DNA of 14,096 nucleotides. Origin: Faecalicoccus sp. Its GTDB lineage: Bacteria > Bacillota_I > Bacilli_A > Erysipelotrichales > Erysipelotrichaceae. Below the pieces are notes generated by a model, which made no database searches, had not been told where the DNA came from, and worked only from the letters and a program-made list of their open reading frames with translations. Position numbers and translations under genes: made by a program. The stretch lies in NCBI GenBank assembly GCA_017941505.1, contig JAGAWH010000034.1, forward strand, positions 1 through 14,096, given 5' to 3'. Below are positions 6,428 to 13,471 of this stretch, piece by piece; the first letter of the stretch is position 1; the number at the start of each line of letters is the position of its first letter.

Positions 6428-8821
6428 ATGTCCTTGTTTGGAAATTTGTTTTCGGAAGAAAAACGAGAACTCGCAGAACTGGAAAAAATCGCGGATCAAG
6501 TATTATCTTACGATGCCCAGATGCGAAAAATGAGCGATGATGAATTAAAAGCTCAAACTGAGAAATTCAGAGAGAGATTAAATAATGGGGAAACAGTAGA
6601 CAATCTTTTACCGGAAGCTTTCGCAACCGCAAGAGAAGCCGCATACCGTGTAATCAACGAAAAACCATATAAGGTTCAGGTTATGGGTTCTGTTGCCATG
6701 CATAAGGGCGATATCGCCGAGATGAAGACCGGTGAAGGTAAAACCTTGACCGCAACGATGGCAGTTTATTTGAATGCCTTATCCGGTCAGGGCGTTCACG
6801 TTATTACGGTCAATGAATATCTGGCCGGACGTGATGCTGCGTGGATGGGTGAAATCTACCGCTTCTTAGGATTGTCAGTTGGTGTTAATAAGCGTGAATT
6901 ATCTGCCAGACAGAAACGTGAAGCTTATGCATGTGATATTACTTATACAACCAACTCAGAGTTAGGTTTTGACTATCTTCGTGACAACATGGTTACCAAT
7001 GTAAAGGACCGTGTATTACGAGGACTCAACATTGCGATTGTCGATGAAGTTGACTCCGTATTAATCGATGAAAGTAGAACACCATTGATTATTTCCGGTG
7101 GTAAGAAACAGACCGCTAACTTATATATTCAGGCGGATAAATTTGTTAAGACATTAACAGCACCTACTTATACTACCGATAAGTTCAGCCATGAAAAGAC
7201 TTTATTAAGCGGTGACTACGATATCGATGAAAAGACCCGTCAGGTTATGTTAAGTGAAGATGGTGTACGTAAAGCCGAAGCATACTTCAATATCCCTAAC
7301 CTGTATGACTTAGACCATACACAGTTGGTACACCACATCAATCAGGCTTTAAAAGCGAACTATATCATGACCAACGAAATCGAATACGTTGTTTCTGAAG
7401 ATCAGGAAATCGTAATCGTTGACCAGTTTACCGGACGTTTGATGCCGGGTCGTGCTTATTCCGATGGTTTACATCAGGCTATTGAAGCCAAAGAAGGTGT
7501 TCCTATTAAGGAAGAAACTTCTACATTAGCTACAATCACATACCAGAACTTCTTCCGTTTATATGATCGATTAGCAGGTATGACCGGTACCGCAAAAACC
7601 GAGGAAGAAGAATTCTTATCAACCTACAACATGAAGGTTGTCGTAATTCCTACCAATAGACCGGTTATCCGTGAGGATCTTCCGGATGAAGTATATGCAC
7701 GTAAGGAAATTAAATATCGTGCATTAGTCAATGAAGTAAAACGCTTATATGAAAAGGGACAGCCGGTTCTGGTTGGTACCATTGCGGTAGAAACCAGTGA
7801 ACTGATCAGTAACTTATTGAAAAATGAAGGTATTCCGCATGAAGTATTGAATGCGAAAAACCATGCACGAGAAGCTGAGATTATTGCCAAGGCTGGTCGT
7901 CCTAAATCTGTTACCATTGCCACCAATATGGCAGGTCGTGGTACCGATATTAAGTTAACAGCAGAAAGCCGTGAATTAGGCGGTTTAGCCGTACTTGGTT
8001 CTGAACGTCATGAAGCTCGTCGTATCGATAACCAGCTGCGCGGTCGTTCCGGACGTCAGGGTGACCCTGGATTCTCCCGCTTCTATGTATCTTTGGAAGA
8101 CTCCTTAATGGTACGTTTCGGTGGCGATAAGATTCAGAAGCTCTTCGATAAGATGGGCGATGAAAAGATTGAATCCAAGGCAGTTACCAAATCAATTACT
8201 ATGGCACAGAAGCGTGTTGAAGGATATAACTTCGATATGCGTAAACAATTGTTGGACTACGATGATGTATTACGCCGTCAGCGTGAAATCATCTACGCAC
8301 AGAGAAACAGAATTCTTGAAAGCGATGAAGTCCATGAAATGGTTAAACTGATCTTTGAAAAGACATTGGAACAGACATTACAGGCAAACCTGATGGATAC
8401 TAAGAAACAGGCTGTTGATGCAGCCGGCATGGTTAAATCCTTAGAAATGATGGGATTAACCGATGAGAAGAGAGTCCATGTTTCCGATATCGACAACAAG
8501 TCTTACGATGAAATGAAATCGTATCTCATGGATCGTATGTGGACGGAATACGAAAAGGAAATTGAACCGGTAAAGGTACAGTTCCTGCCATTTGAAAAGA
8601 CAGTTGTATTACGTAACATCGACCGTAACTGGATTGCCCATATCGACCGTATGGATAAGTTAAGAAGTGGTATTTATCTGCGTTCTTATGCACAGAATAA
8701 CCCACTCCAGCAATACGTACAGGAAGGTTTCGATATGTTCGAAGAGATGAACCAGAGAATTGATAGAGAAATCACATTCTTCTTAATGAAAGTTCGTATC
8801 CGCAGGGAGACGAAGAAGTAA
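6428..8821 (+). CDS. secA: Protein translocase ATPase SecA
   Basis: A 797-residue SecA, the ATPase motor that pushes preproteins through SecYEG. Seen: VMGSVAMHKGDIAEM followed by Walker A KTGEGKT (about 100-106), Walker B DEVD (206-209) leading into the pre-protein-binding region, ARREIID-like helicase and scaffold segments, NMAGRGTDI (500-508) and QLRGRSGRQGDPG. The start at 6428 has GGAGG 7 bases upstream and gives the usual MSLFGNLF; an upstream TTG at 6383 was rejected because it has no ribosome-binding site. The protein stops at FFLMKVRIRRETKK and lacks the C-terminal zinc-binding Cys/His tail seen in SecA of Bacillus subtilis and Escherichia coli. Its stop codon shares one base with the prfB start (TAATG). 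Confidence 0.97.
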   Translation: MSLFGNLFSEEKRELAELEKIADQVLSYDAQMRKMSDDELKAQTEKFRERLNNGETVDNLLPEAFATAREAAYRVINEKPYKVQVMGSVAMHKGDIAEMKTGEGKTLTATMAVYLNALSGQGVHVITVNEYLAGRDAAWMGEIYRFLGLSVGVNKRELSARQKREAYACDITYTTNSELGFDYLRDNMVTNVKDRVLRGLNIAIVDEVDSVLIDESRTPLIISGGKKQTANLYIQADKFVKTLTAPTYTTDKFSHEKTLLSGDYDIDEKTRQVMLSEDGVRKAEAYFNIPNLYDLDHTQLVHHINQALKANYIMTNEIEYVVSEDQEIVIVDQFTGRLMPGRAYSDGLHQAIEAKEGVPIKEETSTLATITYQNFFRLYDRLAGMTGTAKTEEEEFLSTYNMKVVVIPTNRPVIREDLPDEVYARKEIKYRALVNEVKRLYEKGQPVLVGTIAVETSELISNLLKNEGIPHEVLNAKNHAREAEIIAKAGRPKSVTIATNMAGRGTDIKLTAESRELGGLAVLGSERHEARRIDNQLRGRSGRQGDPGFSRFYVSLEDSLMVRFGGDKIQKLFDKMGDEKIESKAVTKSITMAQKRVEGYNFDMRKQLLDYDDVLRRQREIIYAQRNRILESDEVHEMVKLIFEKTLEQTLQANLMDTKKQAVDAAGMVKSLEMMGLTDEKRVHVSDIDNKSYDEMKSYLMDRMWTEYEKEIEPVKVQFLPFEKTVVLRNIDRNWIAHIDRMDKLRSGIYLRSYAQNNPLQQYVQEGFDMFEEMNQRIDREITFFLMKVRIRRETKK

Positions 8822-9922
8822 TGGAACTGTATGAATTAAAACAAAACGTAGAAACTCACCTGGAGAAGTTGGACTCTCTGGGTGAGTCTCTTTGACTTAG
8901 AGGCAAAAAATAAGCAGATCGAAGATTACGATAACGAGACTCTAAAGCCGGATTTCTGGAGTGATCAGAAACATGCCCAGAATATCATTCGTTCCCGCAA
9001 CAGCTTAAAAAATATTGTAGATACCTATACAGCTTTACATGATCAGTTATCTTCTTTAAATGAGACAGCGGATGCTCTGAAGGAAGATTTTGATGAAGAG
9101 TTGATGGAGATGGCCGTAGAAGAATACGAAGAAGTGTCAAAGACATTTGAAAGCTTTGAGATTCAGATTCTTTTATCCCACGAATATGACAACAACAATG
9201 CCATTCTTGAACTGCATCCGGGAGCCGGCGGAACCGAATCCTGTGACTGGGCGAATATGTTGTATCGAATGTATACAAGATATGCCGAGAAAAAAGGCTG
9301 GAAGGTATCGGTGCTGGATTATCAGCCCGGTGATGAAGCCGGTATTAAAAGTGTTACCTTCTTAGTAGAAGGGGATAAAGCTTACGGATATCTAAAATCA
9401 GAAAAAGGTGTCCATAGATTGGTGCGTATTTCTCCATTTGATGCCGGGGCAAGAAGACATACTTCCTTTGCCTCACTCGATGTTATGCCGCAGTTTAATG
9501 ATGAAATCGAGATTGAAATCAAACCGGAAGATTTGATCATTGAAACAAAGCGTGCATCGGGAGCCGGCGGTCAGCATATCAATAAAACCGATTCGGCTGT
9601 TCGTATTGTACATAAGCCTACCGGTATTGTATCTACCTGTCAGAACGGACGTTCCCAGCACGATAACAGGGAAGAAGCTATGCGAATTTTAAAATCCCGC
9701 CTGTATCAATTAATGATTGAAGAACAGGAAAAGAAATTGGCAGAAATCAAAGGTGAACAGGCTGCCAATGAATGGGGATCACAGATTCGAAGCTATGTCA
9801 TGCATCCGTATTCCATGGTAAAGGATACCAGAACCGGACAGGAAACATCTCAAGTACAGAGTGTTATGGATGGCGATTTGGATGATTTCATCTTTGCCTA
9901 TTTAAAATCTCAGGTGCAGTAA
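8821..9922 (+). CDS. prfB: Peptide chain release factor 2 (RF2), made by +1 programmed frameshift
   Basis: Translation starts at ATG 8821 ([20 protein letters not shown]) and meets an in-frame TGA at 8893. Shifting +1 on CTT TGA C continues as [14 protein letters not shown] and on to TAA 9922, about 366 residues, the usual RF2 size. Seen: the stop-codon recognition tripeptide SPF in [18 protein letters not shown], and the GGQ motif in [17 protein letters not shown] that triggers peptide release. RF2 reads UGA and UAA, so low RF2 favours the shift and autoregulates synthesis. A GTG at 8882 in the second frame is not the start, because it would lose the N-terminal helix. The gene sits directly after secA, a common order in Bacillota, and ends in a terminator. 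Confidence 0.95.
8881..8896 (+). promoter_or_regulatory. prfB: Programmed +1 ribosomal frameshift site of prfB
   Basis: GGT GAG TCT CTT TGA C: the classical CTTTGAC slippery stop is at 8890-8896. A Shine-Dalgarno-like GGGTGAG lies upstream (8880-8886) and could pair with the 16S rRNA tail. Its GGTGA core sits about one codon farther from CTT than the AGGGGG element of Escherichia coli; alternatively GAG (8884-8886) pairs at the classical spacing. Confidence 0.93.
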
Positions 9923-9936
9923 TGCACCTTTTTTTT
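9912..9936 (+). terminator. Intrinsic terminator of secA-prfB, with the stop codon in its loop
   Basis: AGGTGCA (9912-9918) pairs with TGCACCT (9923-9929) around a GTAA loop that contains the prfB TAA stop. A run of eight T residues follows (9929-9936). Confidence 0.9.
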
Positions 9937-9947
9937 GTGAAAAGTGT

Positions 9948-9953
9948 ATAATT
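9948..9953 (+). promoter_or_regulatory. Possible -10 box before the DUF4430-like gene
   Basis: A perfect TATAAT preceded by GTG lies just after the prfB terminator. No good -35 is present (the expected position falls in the terminator), and the predicted start near 9960 would leave the AGGAGG site at 9959-9964 at the very 5' end, so the call is tentative. Confidence 0.3.
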
Positions 9954-9973
9954 CTTCTAGGAGGAAAATGATT

Positions 9974-10375
9974 ATGAAAAATAAAAAATGGATTCCTATT
10001 GTAGGATTGTTGATTCTGATTGCGGTTGCCTTTGGTATCTACTCTATGAATAAACCTGAGGTATCCGATAATTTGAAATCGGTGACTTTAGAGGTAGTTG
10101 ATTCGAAAGGTAAGAGTACCGATTATAAAATTGATACAGAAGCTCAGTATTTGATTGGTGTTATGGATGAGCTTGCCAAAAACCAGGATTTCACTTATAA
10201 AGCTGAAGATTCTGAATATGGAGCATTTATTACCGAAGTAAATGGAGAAGAGGCAAAATCAGAAGATTCTGCATATTGGGCCATTTATGTCAACGGGGAA
10301 TATGGCCAATATGGTGCCAGTGAACAGCCGGTAAATGACTCGGATGCATTTAAGCTGGCTTATGAAAAGTACTAA
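9974..10375 (+). CDS. Membrane-anchored DUF4430-like protein, ECF transporter partner
   Basis: A 133-residue protein with a basic N-terminus and one membrane or signal segment (about 6-24), then an extracellular domain. The final part (YWAIYVNGEYGQYGASEQ and onward) matches the DUF4430/transcobalamin-C-like pattern of Trp, Tyr and Gly residues ending in LAYEKY. There is no lipobox Cys. The start at 9974 is preferred because AGGAGG (9959-9964) is 9 bases upstream; the ATG at 9968 is too close. The gene overlaps the ECF S-subunit gene by 14 bases. Known context: DUF4430 proteins often accompany transporter genes and may present a ligand to the S subunit. The ligand is unknown. Confidence 0.75.
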   Translation: MKNKKWIPIVGLLILIAVAFGIYSMNKPEVSDNLKSVTLEVVDSKGKSTDYKIDTEAQYLIGVMDELAKNQDFTYKAEDSEYGAFITEVNGEEAKSEDSAYWAIYVNGEYGQYGASEQPVNDSDAFKLAYEKY

Positions 10376-10874
10376 GTTTAATATTCGTGAGATTGTACTG
10401 TTCGCATTTTTAACAGCTGTCATGGAAGCTGCGAAAATGGCGCTCAATCCTATTCCCAATGTAGAACTGGTCACACTGCTGGTGATTGTATATACGGTGT
10501 TTTTTGGCTGGAAAACCTATTATATTGTATTGGCCTTTATTTTGTTGGAAACATTAAATTTTGGGGTACATCTATGGGTCATCATGTATATGTATGTATG
10601 GTTGATTCTTATCGCAGGAACGATGTGGTTAAAAAGATTTGACAGTGTCATTTACTATGCCACATTTGCCGGTTTCTTTGGCTTATCCTTTGGATTTCTA
10701 TGTGCATTGGTATATCTTCCTATCGGTGGATGGAATATGATGATCACATGGTGGATTGCCGGATTGTGGTATGATATCCTGCATTGTATCTCGAATTTCA
10801 CAACAGTTTTGTTGTTGTATAAACCGTTAGTTCATATTATGGATAAGATGTTGAAGCGTTTTGGATTTCAATAG
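10362..10874 (+). CDS. ECF transporter S component (substrate-binding membrane subunit)
   Basis: A 170-residue, strongly hydrophobic protein with about five to six membrane segments and the typical S-component N-terminus (FNIREIVLFAFLTAVMEAAK). Its size matches the family. S components bind a vitamin or other micronutrient and dock to a shared energizing module (EcfA, EcfA', EcfT), which is not encoded here, so this is a group II-type stand-alone S subunit. The start at 10362 (MKSTKFNIRE) gives the natural N-terminus. ATGs at 10335 and 10344 are also in frame, but none has a strong ribosome-binding site, which fits coupling to the overlapping upstream gene. No riboswitch is visible upstream, so the substrate cannot be inferred. 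Confidence 0.8.
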   Translation: MKSTKFNIREIVLFAFLTAVMEAAKMALNPIPNVELVTLLVIVYTVFFGWKTYYIVLAFILLETLNFGVHLWVIMYMYVWLILIAGTMWLKRFDSVIYYATFAGFFGLSFGFLCALVYLPIGGWNMMITWWIAGLWYDILHCISNFTTVLLLYKPLVHIMDKMLKRFGFQ

Positions 10875-10883
10875 GGTGATTGT

Positions 10884-11942
10884 ATGCGGTTAGAAGAAGA
10901 TTTGTTTCAAAGAAAAGTACCTGTTATGGATACTTTGATTCCTTATGGCTTTATTCAAAAAGAAGATGGATATCATCTGTATAAATCGCTTTTAGATAAT
11001 CAATTTCAAATGGATGTACATATTGATTCTAAAGGGAAAATAAAGGCAATGTTGATGGATACAGAAACAGGGGATGAGTATATGCAGGTGCATATGCCGG
11101 CAAGTCAAGGTACTTATGTATTGATGGTAAGAGAAGCCTATCTGGAGGTGCTGGAAGATGTTGCCGGGCATTGTTTCAAAGAGACACGATTTCTTTTTCC
11201 GCAGACCAATCGCATCGATCAGATGATTGAAGAAAAGTATGGGGAGCATCCGGATTATCCTTTTAAAAAGCTGGAAAGCGCAGCTGTATATCGTTATCCT
11301 GCCAACCGTAAATGGTATGGCTTGGTGATGGATATTGAGAAGGGTCTTTTAACAAAAGAGGACGATAAAACTATTATTGAGGCATTGAATGTCAAGGTAG
11401 ATGCAGATAAAAGGAATCATTATCTAAGTGTGGATGGAATTTATCCGGCTTACCATATGAATCGTGAGAATTGGCTCAGTATAGTTTTAGATGAAGCGGT
11501 ATCGGATGAAATTGTGATGGAGCTAATTGATCAAAGCAGGCACTTTGCGATTTCAGCAGGAAGAAAAGGGGATACCCATGCCTGGATCATTCCGGCCAAT
11601 CCAAAGTATTATGATATCGATAAGGCATTTGAGAAGGAAAAGGATATTATCTGGAAACAGAGCGGAAAGATTGTTCCCGGTGATTTAGTTTTTATGTATA
11701 TTACTTCTCCGGTATCGGCGGTAAGATATCAGGGTGTTGTCACAGAAACAGATATTCCTTATGAATTTTCCAGTAAAGAGGTTTCCATGAAAAAGATCAT
11801 GAAACTGGATAAGACTCATGTATATCCGGATGATTTCTGTCCGCTTTCAAAATTGAAGGAACTTGGAATCAAATCAGTTCGGGGACAGAGGACAGTCACA
11901 AAGGAATTTCTGGAATATTTTAAGAATAATGAATCGGCTTAG
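10884..11942 (+). CDS. YjbR/MmcQ-like protein with a C-terminal EVE/PUA-like domain
   Basis: A 352-residue protein in three parts. Residues 1 to about 105 form an unnamed module (TLIPYGFIQKEDGYHLYKS, then an acidic beta-rich stretch). Residues about 108-222 fit the YjbR/MmcQ double-wing domain (AAVYRYPANRKWYGLVMD, NVKVDADKRNHYLSVDGIYP, HMNRENWLSIVLD). Residues about 230-345 look like an EVE/PUA-superfamily domain (HAWIIPANPKYYDIDKAF, then W257 and PGDLVFMYITSPVSAVRYQG). YjbR proteins are thought to bind DNA, and EVE/YTH-type domains bind modified bases, so recognition of modified nucleic acid is plausible inference. AGGGTGA lies 4 bases before the ATG, beginning inside the stop of the ECF gene 9 bases upstream, so the genes are probably co-transcribed. 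No catalytic motif is evident. Confidence 0.7.
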   Translation: MRLEEDLFQRKVPVMDTLIPYGFIQKEDGYHLYKSLLDNQFQMDVHIDSKGKIKAMLMDTETGDEYMQVHMPASQGTYVLMVREAYLEVLEDVAGHCFKETRFLFPQTNRIDQMIEEKYGEHPDYPFKKLESAAVYRYPANRKWYGLVMDIEKGLLTKEDDKTIIEALNVKVDADKRNHYLSVDGIYPAYHMNRENWLSIVLDEAVSDEIVMELIDQSRHFAISAGRKGDTHAWIIPANPKYYDIDKAFEKEKDIIWKQSGKIVPGDLVFMYITSPVSAVRYQGVVTETDIPYEFSSKEVSMKKIMKLDKTHVYPDDFCPLSKLKELGIKSVRGQRTVTKEFLEYFKNNESA

Positions 11943-11953
11943 GCCGATTTTTT
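11932..11953 (+). terminator. Intrinsic terminator with the stop codon in its loop
   Basis: AATCGGC (11932-11938) pairs with GCCGATT (11943-11949) around TTAG, which holds the TAG stop of the YjbR-EVE gene. A T-run follows to 11953. Confidence 0.9.
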
Positions 11954-12015
11954 AATTATATAAATTCTCCTTTTTTTCTAATCTTTCGTATAAGAAATTA
12001 AGGAGGAAATTGGAT

Positions 12016-12549
12016 ATGACTATTTATGATTCCTTAGAGAACGGAAACATCGAAGATATTATTAATTGTAATGAAATTATGTTGCCAAAGTATGATCCAT
12101 ATAAAAAAGATCTCCCCAAGAGAACAGATTACATTGGTGCTTTATCATGGCTCAGGGCAGTTTCTGAATGTATCGGGACAGATGTAGTATTTGCTTTGGA
12201 TGAAGCATTGATGGTACAGAATCTTTTTGGTGGACGGAGTGATGAGTATATCATATGGGTTTATGGAGATGATGAACTGACCAAATTTAATGGAATAGTT
12301 GTGCTTGGTAATAGTATAAGCCCGCTTTGTGTTAAAGAAAGGAATGGATTGAAGTATACCGAATTTAACAGAACTTTGTCCGATGCATTCTCTAACGAAG
12401 ATATTTTAGATATGCAGGGGATCACGGAAGCATTGAGCAATTATTACTATTCCCACAATGAAAGTTTTGATGGAATTATCGTTGAACCGCGATTTCAAAA
12501 AAGATTTGAAGAACTGGCAAGAGATGCGATAGATTATTACAACAATTAG
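12016..12549 (+). CDS. Putative AbiEi-like antitoxin partner (uncertain family)
   Basis: A 177-residue protein with no membrane segment or signal peptide. The start at 12016 is chosen because AGGAGG (12001-12006) lies 9 bases upstream; a TTG at 12010 is too close. I cannot name the family firmly. The order of a DVVFALDEALMVQNLFGG segment, a beta-rich IIWVYG segment and a TEFNRTLSDAF segment loosely resembles the middle and C-terminal parts of AbiEi-type antitoxins (A-L-x(n)-G followed by R-T-L-x-D). No clear N-terminal winged helix is seen. The strongest argument is context: an AbiEii-like nucleotidyltransferase, now broken, begins 7 bases downstream. The reading frame itself is intact. It could instead be an unrelated partner of that enzyme. 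Confidence 0.5.
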   Translation: MTIYDSLENGNIEDIINCNEIMLPKYDPYKKDLPKRTDYIGALSWLRAVSECIGTDVVFALDEALMVQNLFGGRSDEYIIWVYGDDELTKFNGIVVLGNSISPLCVKERNGLKYTEFNRTLSDAFSNEDILDMQGITEALSNYYYSHNESFDGIIVEPRFQKRFEELARDAIDYYNN

Positions 12550-12555
12550 ATTTGA

Positions 12556-13271
12556 ATGAATTTTACTGATGAAGAAGAATTGATGTACAAAGTGATGAAA
12601 GCTTATATGAAAGTGACATTCCAGTCGAATTTAAGGGATCAATGGTTTTGAAAGCATGTTTAGAAGAAGCAGGCTATATTGAGAACACCCGACATACTAT
12701 TGATATTGATGCAAATTGGTACTTAAATAGTTTTACTGATCGCAGAACAAATGGTTGATTCTATACAGAATGCTTTGAACAAGAGTGGAATTAATCTGAC
12801 AGTGCATTTGAGTAGGATGTGTAATCAAAATCGTTCAGCGGGATTCAAACTCTATAACAAAGAAATAGGGAAAACTCAGTTTACTATGGATGTTGATGTA
12901 AATCGTCCTATGTTACAAACAAAAATATACGAAATTACAGGTATTCGTTTTCGAGGTGTAATTCCAGTATGTATAATTGCTGATAAAGTATTTGTAATAT
13001 CTACCGATAAAGTTTTTAGAAGAATTAAGGACGTAATAGATCTCTTCTATCTGGTACATGTTATTCCTTATGATAAAGATGCAGTAAATGAAATCTTAGC
13101 ATCCTCTGGAAGGACGTTGGGGGATTTCAATAGCTTTTGAACCGTTTTGTTGAATTAACGCACGCATATGAGAAGTTTCGTTTTACCAGTGATGTTAACA
13201 AACCGACATTTGAAGATGTATATTATACGGTCAAAGATTACATCAAAGATGAGTTGTTGCGTCTGCGATGA
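12556..13271 (+). pseudogene. AbiEii-like nucleotidyltransferase toxin, broken by three frameshifts
   Basis: Reading across three frames rebuilds one protein of about 238 residues. ATG 12556 gives MNFTDEEELMYKVMKA. A one-base loss near 12603-12608 moves to YESDIPVEFKGSMVLKACL and RHTIDIDANWYLNSFTD (from 12609). An insertion (or two-base loss) near 12736-12742 moves to AEQMVDSIQNALNKSG. The frame then runs to TGA 13138, and the next frame continues LNRFVELTHAYEKFRF and on to TGA 13271. The last lesion is explained by losing one T from a T-run (13135-13138). The nucleotidyltransferase features survive: KGSMVLK, Asp residues in TIDID and TMDVDV, and IADK and KDVIDLFYL. AbiEii proteins are the toxin half of type IV AbiE phage-defence pairs. 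The longest intact piece, 12751-13140, would lack the active-site half. Confidence 0.8.
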
Positions 13272-13471
13272 AAAAATGTTTAAGTGGGAGGTTAATAGAA
13301 GGTAATACGCAAATTAGATTGGCTTAGGCCGTTTTTTTTGTTAGAAAATTGTAAAAAAATATGAACGTTTTAAATAAATGAGACGTCATATAAATAGAAG
13401 ACATATAAAAAATATATAGTGCATTTCAATCATAATTTAATTTGCACTGCATCTGAAAGGAGAGATTAGCA
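13272..13471 (+). other. 200-base AT-rich intergenic region
   Basis: Apart from the terminator-like repeat at 13319-13339 it holds AT-rich DNA with several TATAAA-like strings (for example at 13390-13420) but no clear -35/-10 pair. An inverted repeat, AGTGCA with TGCACT, lies about 20 bases before the lipoprotein ribosome-binding site, spanning roughly 13419-13449, and could be an operator. No RNA gene was recognised. Confidence 0.4.
13319..13339 (+). terminator. Terminator-like remnant repeating the 11.9-kb terminator core
   Basis: GGCTTAGGCCG at 13321-13331 is identical to 11936-11946 and is followed by eight T residues. The outer stem has decayed to GGC/GCC plus one T-G pair, so termination would be weak. 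Confidence 0.55.

Noticed and set aside
7624..7926. 100-codon open frame on the minus strand inside secA
   Set aside because: It is a shadow of a highly conserved coding region, with no ribosome-binding site and no recognisable protein pattern.
8882..8896. GTG at 8882 as the prfB start
   Set aside because: It gives a truncated RF2. The upstream ATG at 8821 plus the CTTTGAC frameshift restores the normal N-terminus and length.
9923..9973. Possible riboswitch before the DUF4430/ECF genes
   Set aside because: The space is about 50 bases and is taken up by the terminator T-tract, a -10 box and the ribosome-binding site; no aptamer-like structure fits.
10259..10474. Minus-strand open frame across the DUF4430/ECF overlap
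   Set aside because: It is opposite two convincing coding genes and has no supporting signals.
12000..13471. Insertion sequence or prophage carrying the AbiE-like cassette
   Set aside because: No transposase, integrase or terminal inverted repeats were found; only the short terminator repeat flanks it.
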